Shown: piece after piece, positions 17,976 through 26,926 of the stretch
Numbering within the stretch: position 1 is the first letter of the stretch
Layout: each line of letters opens with the position of its first letter
The notes under the pieces: generated by a model
Told to the model about the DNA's origin: nothing
The model's database searches: none
Seen by the model: only the letters and a program-made list of their open reading frames with translations
Translations under genes and position numbers: made by a program
DNA from: Cutibacterium avidum ATCC 25577
GTDB lineage: Bacteria > Actinomycetota > Actinomycetes > Propionibacteriales > Propionibacteriaceae
DNA length: 64,000 nt
Assembly: GCF_000227295.1 (NCBI RefSeq)
Contig: NZ_JH165054.1
Span: 1,610,550 to 1,674,549, forward strand
Reading direction: 5' to 3'

Positions 17976-18662
17976 ATGGCATTGCTCGAGGTCATCTGTC
18001 TGCACGAGAACGACGCCAAGCGGGCAGCACAGGGAGGTGCCGATCGCATCGAGTTGGTCGGCACGATGGACGACGACGGGCTTGCGCCCAGCCCCGAATT
18101 GCTGGCACGCACCCTCAGCGCCGTCGACATCCCGGTGCGTCCCATGCTGCGCCTAGATGGTGGGTTCAGCGCCGACCCACGCAGGCGTGACGAGATGCTC
18201 GGCTTGGTCAGTACTTATCGTGACCTCGGCGCTGACGGGCCCGTGCTGGGATTCCTCGACGAGGCCACCGGGGTCGACGTCGAGACCGTCACCGAGCTGA
18301 CGCAGGGCTGGCCGGGCTGGACTTTCCACCGAGCCATCGACAACAGCCTGGAACCCGACAAGGCGTGGGTGCAGCTGCTGGGTCTGCCGGGACTGGACCA
18401 GGTCCTCACTGCCGGATCACCGCGCGGGATCGAGTACGGCCTCGACGACCTCATCGCCCGAGCCGAGGCCAATCCGCGCGTGGCCGAGCTCATCATGGCT
18501 GGTGGCGGCTTGCGTCCGGAGCACGTCCCGTGGCTGTATCAGGCGGGGGTGCAGGCTTTTCACATTGGCAGCCCGGCCCGGCCCCAGGGATCCTGGAAGG
18601 CGTGGATCGACGCCGATTTGGTGAGGTCCTGGCGCGACCTCCTTGATCGCCTTGCCGGATGA
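17976..18662 (+). CDS. cutC: CutC family protein (copper homeostasis annotation)
   Basis: A 228-residue TIM-barrel protein with the CutC hallmarks EVICLHENDAKRAAQGGADRIE (split here as EVICLHENDA and GGADRIELV), the PVRPMLRL strand, TFHRAIDNS and VLTAGSPRG. The family was named for copper sensitivity in E. coli, but its biochemical role is unsettled. It lies 3 nt after the CPBP protease gene and probably shares its transcript. Confidence 0.88.
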   Translation: MALLEVICLHENDAKRAAQGGADRIELVGTMDDDGLAPSPELLARTLSAVDIPVRPMLRLDGGFSADPRRRDEMLGLVSTYRDLGADGPVLGFLDEATGVDVETVTELTQGWPGWTFHRAIDNSLEPDKAWVQLLGLPGLDQVLTAGSPRGIEYGLDDLIARAEANPRVAELIMAGGGLRPEHVPWLYQAGVQAFHIGSPARPQGSWKAWIDADLVRSWRDLLDRLAG

Positions 18663-18689
18663 CCCCACCCCGACGAGAACAGCAGAGAC

Positions 18690-19682
18690 TCAAAACGCCT
18701 GAATCCACATGTCCCGGGTGCCTGGGGCGCGGAAGGGTATGTGGCCGTGGTCGTCGTGGACAGTCTGTGGCGCGGGGGTGGCGGGCTGCGACGGCTGAGC
18801 AGGCGTCACGCCGGGAGACTGATGGCGGGCAATGATCCGCGCCATTCCCTCAATGGTTTCGACCAGGTCTTCCATGGATGCCGTGGCCGAATGGGTCAGT
18901 CCAACAGCGGTGTACCCGTTCGTCCCGGTGGAAGCCACCGAATTGACGTGCCAGCCGTCCTCAAGAGGCAGCCAGCCATTCTTGACGTAGGGCGATTTCA
19001 TCCCCGCCGTCATGCCCCAGTCCTGGTCCTCCGCGACGCTGGACATGAGCTCTCTGGCATAGGCCCGCATGGACTCGGGAATGATCTTGTTGGGGCAGAA
19101 GATGTGGTCAGCGAGCACGACCTGGTCGGCGGCGGTCGTCGACGTCAATCCCCAGTGATCTTCAGAGTCGAAGGCGGTGTGAGTGGCACCCATGCGGTGC
19201 ATCGCCCGGCGGACCCCGTCGGCCCTACCAACCCTGTTCCACAGGGCAGTCGCGGCGTCGTTGCTGGAGTTCTCGATCATGGGGGCCAGAAGGTCCTTCT
19301 CGGTTCCGGAAAGCTGACGTTTCTCACCCGCAGCCTGAATCATGACCGTCTCCATGATTGCCAGCTTGATGATCGACGCGGTGATGTAGTGCGTGGCCCC
19401 GTGGTTGAGAACGTGGATGTTGCGTTGTCCATGCACCCTCATGGCGATCGACTGCTCGCCCTCACGGGTGTTGAGGTATTTCTTGAGCTCGTTCTGGTAC
19501 GCGAACGTGACGTAGGGCCCGGGAGCAGCCGGATTGGCGACCCTCGTCGGAGCGGGCCCGCGCGGCTCCGGGCGATCTGGTCGGTTCGCGGCCTGGACTG
19601 CCGGGAAGCCGATGGCGGCCCCAGTAGCTATGAGCAAGCCGCCCAGCGCAGAGCGCCTGGAGAATAGCGCCTTCCCAGACAA
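18690..19682 (-). CDS. Exported serine hydrolase of the class A beta-lactamase/PBP fold
   Basis: A 330-residue protein with a twin-arginine-like signal (SRRSALGGLLIATGAAIG) and cleavage near the VQAA region. The penicillin-interacting motifs are present in altered form: SxxK as SIIK (in TASIIKLA), SxN as SSN (ENSSND) and KTG as KNG (YVKNGWLP). The C-terminus is Pro-rich, then hydrophilic. It could be a beta-lactamase-like hydrolase or a DD-peptidase relative; the omega-loop glutamate is not obvious. A stop codon sits directly before the TTG start at 19682, which has agaggggg 7 nt upstream, so initiation at TTG is well supported. Confidence 0.8.
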   Translation of the reverse strand: MSGKALFSRRSALGGLLIATGAAIGFPAVQAANRPDRPEPRGPAPTRVANPAAPGPYVTFAYQNELKKYLNTREGEQSIAMRVHGQRNIHVLNHGATHYITASIIKLAIMETVMIQAAGEKRQLSGTEKDLLAPMIENSSNDAATALWNRVGRADGVRRAMHRMGATHTAFDSEDHWGLTSTTAADQVVLADHIFCPNKIIPESMRAYARELMSSVAEDQDWGMTAGMKSPYVKNGWLPLEDGWHVNSVASTGTNGYTAVGLTHSATASMEDLVETIEGMARIIARHQSPGVTPAQPSQPATPAPQTVHDDHGHIPFRAPGTRDMWIQAF

Positions 19683-19725
19683 TTATGTCCCCCTCTTCCA
19701 CGGCCCGTTTCGTTCACATCTATTT

Positions 19726-21384
19726 TCACGCTGTCCGGTCCAGTGCGTCCAAATCGTCCGCATCGACGATGCGATACGAGTACCCCTGTTCGGCGAGGAA
19801 ACGTTGACGGTGACTGGCGAAGTCGGCATCGACGGTGTCTCGGGAGACGACCGCGTAGAACCTGGCCACGAGCCCATCCTTGGGTCGCAGCAGCCGGCCC
19901 AGGCGCTGGGCTTCCTCCTGGCGGGACCCGAATGCCCCCGACACTTGAATGGCGACCTCGGCACTCGGCAGGTCGATGGAGAAGTTCGCGACCTTGGAGA
20001 CCACGAGCAGGTCGGTAACCCCTCCGCGGAAATCCTGGTAAATCTTTTGACGCTTGGTCGGAGTGGTGGATCCAGTGATGATCGGACACCTCAGTTCCTC
20101 GGCCAGCTCCTCCAGCTGGTCCACGTACTGGCCGATGACCAGGGTGGGCTGGCCACGATGGCGGGCCACCAGGTCCGCAACCACCCGGTTCTTGATCGGC
20201 AGGGTCGCGGCCATCCGGTAGCGGACGTCCGGTTCTGCCATGGCGCAGGTCATCCGGTCGGACTCGGGCAGGCTCACCCGCACCTCGACGCAGTCGGCAG
20301 GAGCGATCCAGCCCTGGGCCTCGATCTCCTTCCAGGGAGCGTCGTAGCGCTTGGGCCCGATGAGGGTGAAGACGTCGTCCTCGTGGCCGTCCTCGCGCAC
20401 CAGAGTGGCCGTCAACCCCAACCGACGGCGTGCCTGTAGGTCGGCCGTCATGCGGAAGACCGGAGCCGGAAGCAGGTGAACCTCGTCATAGATGACCAGG
20501 CCCCAGTCGCGGGCCTCGAAAAGCTCCAGGTTGGGGTGCACACCCTTACGTTTGGTCGTGATGACCTGATAGGTGGCGATGGTGACGGGCCGCACCTGCT
20601 TGCGTGACCCGGAGTACTCGCCGATCTCGTCGGGGGTCAAGGAGGTGCGTCGGACGAGCTCCTCCTTCCACTGCCGGGCGGAGACGGTGTTGGTGACGAG
20701 GATGAGAGTCGTGCAGCGGGCCAGGCTCATGGCGGTCGCCCCGACGACGGTCTTGCCGGCGCCGCAGGGCAACACGACAACTCCGGATCCGCCGTCCCAG
20801 AAGGACTCGGCAGCCATCCGCTGATACGGACGAAGACTCCAGTCGTCCTCGGTCAGATCGATGTCATGGCGCTCGCCGTCGACGTATCCAGCAAGGTCCT
20901 CGGCGGGCCATCCCAACTTGAGCAGAGCCTGTTTGAGGGTGCCGCGCTGGGAAGGGTGGACCACTGCCGTCTCATCATCGATCTGGTCGCCGACGAGGCC
21001 ACGGACCGATTTGGATCGCAGCACCTCGGTGAGCACGGCCTTGTCCGTCGACACCAGGACGAGTCCGAGGGTGGGGTGCTTCTCGATGCGCAGCCGGCCG
21101 TAACGAGACATCGTCTCGGTGACGTCGATGAGGAGTCCGGAGGCCACCGGATAACGGGAGTACCTCATGAGGGTGTCGACGACCTGTTCGGCGTCGTGCC
21201 CAGCGGCCATCGCATTCCACAGACCCAGTGGGGTCAGTCGGTAGGTGTGGATGTGTTCGGGAGCCCGTTCCAGCTCCGCAAAGGGGGAGATGGCATGACG
21301 GCACTCGTCCGCCAGAGGGTGATCCACCTCCAGCAAGAGGGTGCGATCGGACTGGACAATGAGGGGGCCGGGTAGAGAAGTCAT
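19726..21384 (-). CDS. XPB/ERCC3-family DNA repair helicase
   Basis: A 552-residue superfamily 2 helicase like the actinobacterial XPB proteins. An N-terminal damage-recognition-like domain occupies about residues 1-180. Then come the helicase motifs: Q-like RPYQRMA, Walker A CGAGKTVVG, DEVH box IYDEVHLLP, SAT-like LGLTATLVREDG with the RED motif, and motif VI QRLGRLLRPK. The ATG at 21384 (preceded by ggaagtg) gives the usual length. The next gene upstream on this strand encodes its partner. XPB in mycobacteria is a 3'-5' helicase with nuclease partners in repair; here only this pair is seen. Confidence 0.92.
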   Translation of the reverse strand: MTSLPGPLIVQSDRTLLLEVDHPLADECRHAISPFAELERAPEHIHTYRLTPLGLWNAMAAGHDAEQVVDTLMRYSRYPVASGLLIDVTETMSRYGRLRIEKHPTLGLVLVSTDKAVLTEVLRSKSVRGLVGDQIDDETAVVHPSQRGTLKQALLKLGWPAEDLAGYVDGERHDIDLTEDDWSLRPYQRMAAESFWDGGSGVVVLPCGAGKTVVGATAMSLARCTTLILVTNTVSARQWKEELVRRTSLTPDEIGEYSGSRKQVRPVTIATYQVITTKRKGVHPNLELFEARDWGLVIYDEVHLLPAPVFRMTADLQARRRLGLTATLVREDGHEDDVFTLIGPKRYDAPWKEIEAQGWIAPADCVEVRVSLPESDRMTCAMAEPDVRYRMAATLPIKNRVVADLVARHRGQPTLVIGQYVDQLEELAEELRCPIITGSTTPTKRQKIYQDFRGGVTDLLVVSKVANFSIDLPSAEVAIQVSGAFGSRQEEAQRLGRLLRPKDGLVARFYAVVSRDTVDADFASHRQRFLAEQGYSYRIVDADDLDALDRTA

Positions 21385-21446
21385 CACTTCCAGTATCGCC
21401 CCTGATCCCGGATTTGTTCCTGCTTCGAGGGGTCGATGGGACGTCG

Positions 21447-23576
21447 TCAGGCCGGTTGGCAGGCGGTGATCCGGGACACCGGGACGACCGCCGCCCCGCC
21501 ACCACCACGGATGACGCATCGCACCGCCCCGGCCGCGACCGCCATGATCCGCACCGTCTGACGCACTGCAGTGCCATCGTCGATGACTCGCTCGATCCGC
21601 ATCCACGCACCCTCCTGCTGGGCTTGGTGCAGCTGGGCGAGAAGCTGACGGCGATCCGAGAACCCACGGCCCTTGTTGTTGAGCAGTGCCGCGGCAAGGC
21701 CCTCCGGATCGGCCTGCGGAGCCGAAGACGTGAGGGCGTCGACCTTGGCGCGAGGGGGAGGGGGAGCCGAGAAGACGTCGCCGTGGGAATCGCGGGCCAC
21801 GGGGGACATTCCCAACTGGCGAAGGCCTGCCAGCACCTGGTCAGGTTCTGCCTGGGCCACCAGCACCTGCGGTCCAACTCGACGCAGTCCCAGATCAGTC
21901 GCCAGAGAACTGCGCAGAATAGCCTCGACGGCAGCCGGGTCGTCGATCTCCAACAGGGCACCGGCGGCGGCCACCGACACCCGACCATGATCACGAACGA
22001 CGTCGTCGAGGAGGACCAGCAGACCTTGGGGAACATCGCTGAGGGAGTGATCCGTCCACCACTGACGCACACGGTCCCCAGTCCACCCGGCGTCCAGGGC
22101 ACGACGCAGGCTGGTCCGGGTGAATCGCCGTACACCGGCGATCCCAGTGGACTCCCGATCGGCCAGCAGAGCCAGGTCGGTGGCGGTGTCGGGGGTCAGT
22201 GGGCCGGGGGCGATGGCGGTGAGATCGGACTGCAGGATCACCTCGTCAGTGCGTTCCGGCATGTCAGCGCAGGTGAGGGAATCGACGAGATCGGTGCGCG
22301 CTCCCAGAGCGATCATCCCCAGCACTCGGCATTCGTCGAGGACAGCCTCGACCAAGGAGTCATCGACTGTGGTGCCCGGCTGACGCCATCGGATGCGGTC
22401 GGCGACGAGGCCGGCCTTCACGGGAGTGCCGGGTTCAGCTGTGCTCAGTTCCTCGTGGACGAGGCGTCGCCACGCGCGGGCAGTTGCCGGCGACGAGGCA
22501 TCCAAGGTGTTGTCCAGGCTTCCGGGAAACTGCGGGATGCGTCTCCAGGCATCGCGCAAGCTCACCCACTGACCCCACAACGAATCAGTGCGCCAGCGGT
22601 CCGCGAGCGAGGTGGGCAGCCAGCCGCGCCCGTCGGCACCGATGAATCCGCCAGCCGCCGCGACGGCGAGGTGTACCCAGCCATCGTCCCCCGGGGCCAC
22701 CCGCGACAGCACGGTGCGGGCGTCTCGCTTGGCCATGCCGCCACTGGCCAGCAGGGCACAGTCGTGACGCTCCACCCCCTCCAGCAGGGCGGACATCGCG
22801 CTGACGGCCTCCAGCGCCGTCCCGAGGCCGGCACGATTGACCAGGGCGGTCTGACGCGGCTCGGGCCATGCTGGTGGGGTGGGGCTGGGCTGTTCGGCAA
22901 GGAGACGATTCCCGCGCAGGGGCAGGGCCACCTCACGGGGCAGGATGACGGTGTCATCGTCGAGGGGACGCAACAGGCGGTGGGCCAGCGCCATCTCGAC
23001 GGGGGTCGTCGCAGTCTCGGGCGTCACCGTGCGTCGAGCATTGGGGAGGTGACCGGTGGGGGACCACACCAGACGCTCCAACACGGCGTGCGCCTTGGGG
23101 CCCGCGGCAGCCAGTCTCTCGGCCACTTCCTCAGAGCCCATGGGCATGACGGACACCGGTGCCAACCCGGCTGGGTATCCGGACAGGTGAGTGGTGACGA
23201 CCTGAATGACGTGCAGGTGGCCGGAATCCTCCAGGACGAGAACCATGTCGAGCAGATCGGAGACGCCGTCCGCGACATCGGCACGAATCGTGCCGGGCTT
23301 GGGCGGCCATCCCTGGCAGATGGCGTCAGTCAGTTCAGCCAGCGTGAGGTCTCCCAGTGCTGCCAGGGCGGTCAGCAGGCTCAGTCGCCACCGATCAAGG
23401 CTGGAAATGGCGGCATTGATGGAGGCGTGGGTGCCAGCCCGCGAAGAGACCTCAGCGAGGTCGCGTGGAGTGGGATTCGCCAGGTCGGGGCGCAGGGTCA
23501 GAAGCCGAGAGAGCCTCTGGGCGTCCAGACCCCGAATCGTGGAGGCAAGGGTCGTCGGTTCATCAACCGCACTCAT
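21447..23576 (-). CDS. XPB-helicase-associated domain protein
   Basis: A 709-residue protein of the helicase-associated (XPB/Ssl2-like) family that accompanies XPB in actinobacteria. It has winged-helix-like N-terminal repeats (TPRDLAEVSSRAG, LTLAELTDAICQG), a central part with GLGTALEAVSAM, and a conserved C-terminal domain containing VGPQVLVAQAEPDQVLAGLRQLG and a basic, hydrophobic end. No helicase motifs are present. The position just upstream of the XPB gene, in the same direction, with 62 nt between, implies joint action in DNA repair, though the activity is not known. Its ATG overlaps the upstream gene by 4 nt. Confidence 0.8.
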   Translation of the reverse strand: MSAVDEPTTLASTIRGLDAQRLSRLLTLRPDLANPTPRDLAEVSSRAGTHASINAAISSLDRWRLSLLTALAALGDLTLAELTDAICQGWPPKPGTIRADVADGVSDLLDMVLVLEDSGHLHVIQVVTTHLSGYPAGLAPVSVMPMGSEEVAERLAAAGPKAHAVLERLVWSPTGHLPNARRTVTPETATTPVEMALAHRLLRPLDDDTVILPREVALPLRGNRLLAEQPSPTPPAWPEPRQTALVNRAGLGTALEAVSAMSALLEGVERHDCALLASGGMAKRDARTVLSRVAPGDDGWVHLAVAAAGGFIGADGRGWLPTSLADRWRTDSLWGQWVSLRDAWRRIPQFPGSLDNTLDASSPATARAWRRLVHEELSTAEPGTPVKAGLVADRIRWRQPGTTVDDSLVEAVLDECRVLGMIALGARTDLVDSLTCADMPERTDEVILQSDLTAIAPGPLTPDTATDLALLADRESTGIAGVRRFTRTSLRRALDAGWTGDRVRQWWTDHSLSDVPQGLLVLLDDVVRDHGRVSVAAAGALLEIDDPAAVEAILRSSLATDLGLRRVGPQVLVAQAEPDQVLAGLRQLGMSPVARDSHGDVFSAPPPPRAKVDALTSSAPQADPEGLAAALLNNKGRGFSDRRQLLAQLHQAQQEGAWMRIERVIDDGTAVRQTVRIMAVAAGAVRCVIRGGGGAAVVPVSRITACQPA

Positions 23577-24334
23577 CGTCGTGGCCTCGGATCCCGAGGC
23601 GTCAGCTGACGATCAATGAGAAGGAGCCCGAGTGCGAGCATCACGACGCATCCCAGGCGAGACATCCATGCGAACTGGGCCGGCACGGTTCGTACCGGCG
23701 ACTCGATCGCGCCACCGATGATGACGACGACCGTCACAGCGGTGAGAGCCTTGCTGAGGCGTCCAGCGGCGAATGGGTGACGCCATGCCAACCACCATGC
23801 GAGGAGCAGAGCCGGTATCGACAGTGGGGACCACACGCATCCCAGTGCGAGCACGACGACCCACGGCCATCCCAACGCTCGACACAGGTCCATGATGGAC
23901 CGGCTGCCGGCGGTGGCGGGCATGCGCGGATCAAGTCGCCGGGGCATCCGGACGGTCTTGAGACGTGGCGGGGGAACCGTCGAGACGGGGTCTCCCGCCG
24001 GAGCTGCCCAGGTCGAGGAGCCACTGGCCAACCGGCTTGTGCGGATGGGTTCATGCGGATCTCGATGCTCAACACGGGGGCCGGTCAGTCCTGCCTGGGT
24101 GGAGAACGGGTCATGGGGTTCGCGGCGGCCTCGACGACGCGGTATCAACTCGGCCAGCGGGCGGTAGTCCCCACCCTGATAACCACGGGGAGCGACTGAT
24201 GGCTTCCCGGCAGCCGGGTTGGCAGGAAGGCTCGGGGCCTCGAGAGGAGCGACCCGAGGAGCTTGGAAGGCACCCGGAGCAGGACGGGAGCCGACGACGT
24301 CAACGGGTGCTCTCCTGACGGTGCTCTGTGCCAT
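23573..24334 (-). CDS. Hypothetical membrane protein with long Pro/Arg-rich N-terminus
   Basis: A 253-residue protein. The first 150 residues are disordered, rich in Pro, Arg and Ala. The rest has about four hydrophobic helices beginning with GWPWVVVLALGCVWSPLSI and ending in RLGCVVMLALGLLLI. The ATG at 24334 is chosen because the family-like coding character starts there. Its stop overlaps the helicase-associated gene start (ATGA), so the three genes up to XPB may be one transcript. Function not recognised. Confidence 0.6.
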   Translation of the reverse strand: MAQSTVRRAPVDVVGSRPAPGAFQAPRVAPLEAPSLPANPAAGKPSVAPRGYQGGDYRPLAELIPRRRGRREPHDPFSTQAGLTGPRVEHRDPHEPIRTSRLASGSSTWAAPAGDPVSTVPPPRLKTVRMPRRLDPRMPATAGSRSIMDLCRALGWPWVVVLALGCVWSPLSIPALLLAWWLAWRHPFAAGRLSKALTAVTVVVIIGGAIESPVRTVPAQFAWMSRLGCVVMLALGLLLIDRQLTPRDPRPRR

Positions 24335-24499
24335 GTCTCCATGGTAGGGGGTAGGGCCGACCAAGCGGTGCGCTCAGTGTGTGCGGGTCAACGCTCACAG
24401 GAGATGATTGTGATCGCTCAGAAACGCTCATCGGGCCATAATCTCAACCTAGACACGAAGCGACGCGCGGCGTGGCCGCGCATGTGAGGGAGGGCCGAC

Positions 24500-25285
24500 A
24501 TGGAGGTCATCATCTGCTCCGACGAGCAGGCCGTCGGACGGATTGCTGCCGAGCGCATTGCCAGGGTGCTGGCCCGGGCGAAGACACCGGTGCTGGGAGT
24601 GGCCACCGGGTCGACGCCGCTGACGACCTACTCCTCACTGGCTGCTCTCGCTCAGGAGGGCAAGGCTGATTTCACCGGTCTGCGCGCCTTCGCCCTGGAC
24701 GAATACGTCGGTCTTCCCGCCGACGACGAGCGCTCCTACGCCGCCACCATCCGACACACCGTCACCGAGCAGCTCGGTCTGGACCCGGCCGACGTGCACA
24801 CTCCGGACGGCATGGCGGACGACCTCGACGCGGCATGCGCGGATTATGAGAAGGCGATCCAGGAGGCCGACGGCGTCGACGTCCAGATCCTCGGTATCGG
24901 GGCCAACGGTCACATCGGATTCAACGAGCCGACTAGCTCGCTGTCCTCGCGGACTCGTGTCAAGACCCTCGCTGAGCGGACCAAGGCCGACAATGCTCGG
25001 TTCTTCGAGGAGGGCGAGAAGGTTCCCAGTCACTGCGTCACCCAGGGGCTTGGGACGATCATGGACGCCCGCAATGTCGTTCTGCTGGCCGTCGGAGCCA
25101 ACAAGGCCGATGCTCTCGCCGGAGCTGTCGAGGGTCCGGTCTCGGCGATGTGCCCGGCCTCGGTGCTGCAGTTCCACCCCCATGTTCTCGTGATCGCCGA
25201 CGAGGCCGCAGCCTCCAAGCTGGCGATGGCTGACTACTTCCGATGGACTGACGGCCAGCGGGGTGATCTCTCCGGCGCCATGTGA
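24500..25285 (+). CDS. nagB: Glucosamine-6-phosphate deaminase NagB
   Basis: NagB converts glucosamine 6-phosphate to fructose 6-phosphate and ammonia, the last step of N-acetylglucosamine use. The 261-residue product has the family motifs LGVATGSTPL, ALDEYVGLP with the catalytic aspartate, GIGANGHIGFNEP and a C-terminal LQFHPHV. The ATG is preceded by gagggagg. Its pathway partner nagA lies 6 kb downstream rather than adjacent. A 165-nt region separates it from the divergent membrane protein gene; no convincing DasR/NagR operator was found there. Confidence 0.94.
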   Translation: MEVIICSDEQAVGRIAAERIARVLARAKTPVLGVATGSTPLTTYSSLAALAQEGKADFTGLRAFALDEYVGLPADDERSYAATIRHTVTEQLGLDPADVHTPDGMADDLDAACADYEKAIQEADGVDVQILGIGANGHIGFNEPTSSLSSRTRVKTLAERTKADNARFFEEGEKVPSHCVTQGLGTIMDARNVVLLAVGANKADALAGAVEGPVSAMCPASVLQFHPHVLVIADEAAASKLAMADYFRWTDGQRGDLSGAM

Positions 25286-25426
25286 GACCCGTCGGTGTGA
25301 CGCTTCTGGCCCGTCGGAAGCCTTCCCGTCGGGCTGTGGAAAGATCGCGGGTGGTGGACCGTCGACAAGGCTGTAGCCTTGTATGGCGGTCCATTGACCG
25401 TCATGACCAGAAGGAGTGAGCCAGAG

Positions 25427-25810
25427 ATGCCAACCGGAAAGGTGCGTTTCTACGACGCCACCAAGGGGTTCGGTTTCCTGACGAAGGACGGTGGCGGCGA
25501 CGTGTACGTCAACGCTTCCGCCTTGCCCGCAGGGGTGAATACCCTGAAACCCGGTCAGAAGGTTGACTTCGGGGTTGTTGAGGGACGTCGAGGAGAGCAG
25601 GCCCTGTCCCTGCAGATCGTCGAGACCCCGGCCTCGCTGTCCAAGGCGAGCCGCAAGAAGCCGCAGGAGATGGCGGTGATCTGCGAGGACCTCATCAAGA
25701 TGCTCGACAAGATGGGCAATGGCTACCGGCACGGACGTCATCCCGATCCGCGCACCGCCGGCGCGGTGGCCAAGATGCTTCGTGCTGTTGCCGACGAGTT
25801 GGAGCTGTGA
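25427..25810 (+). CDS. Cold-shock domain protein, long actinobacterial form
   Basis: A 127-residue protein. The N-terminal 65 residues are a cold-shock domain with the RNP1-like KGFGFLTKD and RNP2-like DVYVNASAL, and the opening MPTGKVRFYD. The rest is a helical extension with CEDLIKMLDKMG and a second short helix, as found in longer actinobacterial CspB-like proteins. It probably binds single-stranded nucleic acid. The ATG at 25427 has aaggag 10 nt upstream; an upstream in-frame start at 25379 lacks support. It overlaps the next gene by 1 nt. Confidence 0.88.
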   Translation: MPTGKVRFYDATKGFGFLTKDGGGDVYVNASALPAGVNTLKPGQKVDFGVVEGRRGEQALSLQIVETPASLSKASRKKPQEMAVICEDLIKMLDKMGNGYRHGRHPDPRTAGAVAKMLRAVADELEL

Positions 25811-26610
25811 TGACACAGGTGACGTCGAGATCGCGCGCTGCGACCCGGGCCGTCAAGGTTGACGCGACGATCGCGAAGGCTGTTGACCAGGCTCGGGAAG
25901 CGGCCGAGCGTCGCGCGGGTGACTTCGGGGTCGGTGAGCACGTCGGGACGATCGTCGAGGACGAGCGCGTTCTGACCCATCTCTTCGAATGCCCGCATCC
26001 GGGATATCGAGGATGGCGGTGGGCCGTCACGATGTCGCGTGCCCTGCGCGGACGCAACGTCACCGTCAATGAGGTCGTTCTCATTCCGGGCGACGACTCC
26101 CTGCTGGCCCCCGAATGGGTGCCGTGGCGCGACCGAGTGCGTGCCGGGGACATCACCGCCGGCACCCTCATGCCCACCGCTGACAATGATCCGCGCCTGG
26201 AGCCTGGTTACACCGGTGGCGAGCTTGCCGCCGACGAGGATCCGGCTGAGTGGGCTACCACCCGAGCTGTGGCGTCTGAGCTGGGGCTGGGCCGTGAGCG
26301 TTTGCTGTCGCGAGAGGGCCGTGACTCCACCGCTGAGCGTTGGCTCGCCGGTGAGGGTGGCCCTGACAACGCCATGAGTCGTCATGCTCCTGCCAGCTGC
26401 GTCACCTGTGGCTACTTCGTGCGCTTGCAGCACTCCCTGGGGCGGGTCTTCGGGGTGTGTTCCAACGAGTTCTCGCCCTCTGACGGCTCAGTGGTCCACG
26501 TCGATCATGGCTGTGGCGGTCACTCCGACGTCGTCGAGAAGCATCGCGGTATCGAGCTGCCCGAGCCGGTCTTCGACACCATCTCGATCGACGACTCGTT
26601 GTTCGACTGA
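25810..26610 (+). CDS. DUF3027 domain protein
   Basis: A 266-residue protein of the actinobacterial DUF3027 family. Motifs seen: GEHVGTIVEDERVLTHLFECPHPGYRGWRW (in two parts, GEHVGTIVEDE and ECPHPGYRGWRW), and WVPWRDRVRAGD. The C-terminal half has CVTCGYFVRL and a later cysteine/histidine set (CSNEF, HGCGGHSD) that could bind zinc. It is coupled to the cold-shock gene by a 1-nt overlap, an arrangement common in actinobacteria. Function is unknown. A GTG at 25807 is an alternative start. Confidence 0.8.
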   Translation: MTQVTSRSRAATRAVKVDATIAKAVDQAREAAERRAGDFGVGEHVGTIVEDERVLTHLFECPHPGYRGWRWAVTMSRALRGRNVTVNEVVLIPGDDSLLAPEWVPWRDRVRAGDITAGTLMPTADNDPRLEPGYTGGELAADEDPAEWATTRAVASELGLGRERLLSREGRDSTAERWLAGEGGPDNAMSRHAPASCVTCGYFVRLQHSLGRVFGVCSNEFSPSDGSVVHVDHGCGGHSDVVEKHRGIELPEPVFDTISIDDSLFD

Positions 26611-26632
26611 GTTGTGATCCCCGGGGAGGGGT

Positions 26633-26869
26633 TCAGTGGCGGGATCGTCGCCAGCAGTATGCCGTGCCGACGATCCCCAGAGCAGTACCCGTCAGGCAGA
26701 TCCAGAGCCAGTCGCGGTAGCCGTTCTCGGTGAGGTGGTCGAGCATGATCCAGCAGATGATGGACGCCACCGCGAAGGCGATGGTTCCCACGATGCCGAC
26801 CGTCACCCCGTTCTCGTCGACAGGGGCGACATTGGCCTGGGTTAGCAGGTGTTCACGCTGGTTCGCCAC
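26633..26869 (-). CDS. DUF2530 domain membrane protein
   Basis: A short protein (78 residues from GTG 26869, 92 from ATG 26911) with two membrane helices, IVGTIAFAVASIICWIML and WLWICLTGTALGIVGTAY, ending in CWRRSRH. This pattern fits the actinobacterial DUF2530 family. The GTG start is preferred because it leaves room for promoters between it and the divergent permease gene at 26927. Function unknown. Confidence 0.65.
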   Translation of the reverse strand: MANQREHLLTQANVAPVDENGVTVGIVGTIAFAVASIICWIMLDHLTENGYRDWLWICLTGTALGIVGTAYCWRRSRH

Positions 26870-26926
26870 GGTTCCATCGTAATGCCCTGCAACATGGCCG
26901 TGACATGTCATCCCTAGAATGCCCCC

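Noticed and set aside
21414-23609. 731-codon plus-strand open frame opposite the helicase-associated gene
   Set aside because: Shadow frame; the minus-strand protein has continuous family character.
24335-24499. Possible DasR/NagR operator before nagB
   Set aside because: aacctagacac at about 24447 resembles half of the DasR palindrome only; no second arm of sufficient match.
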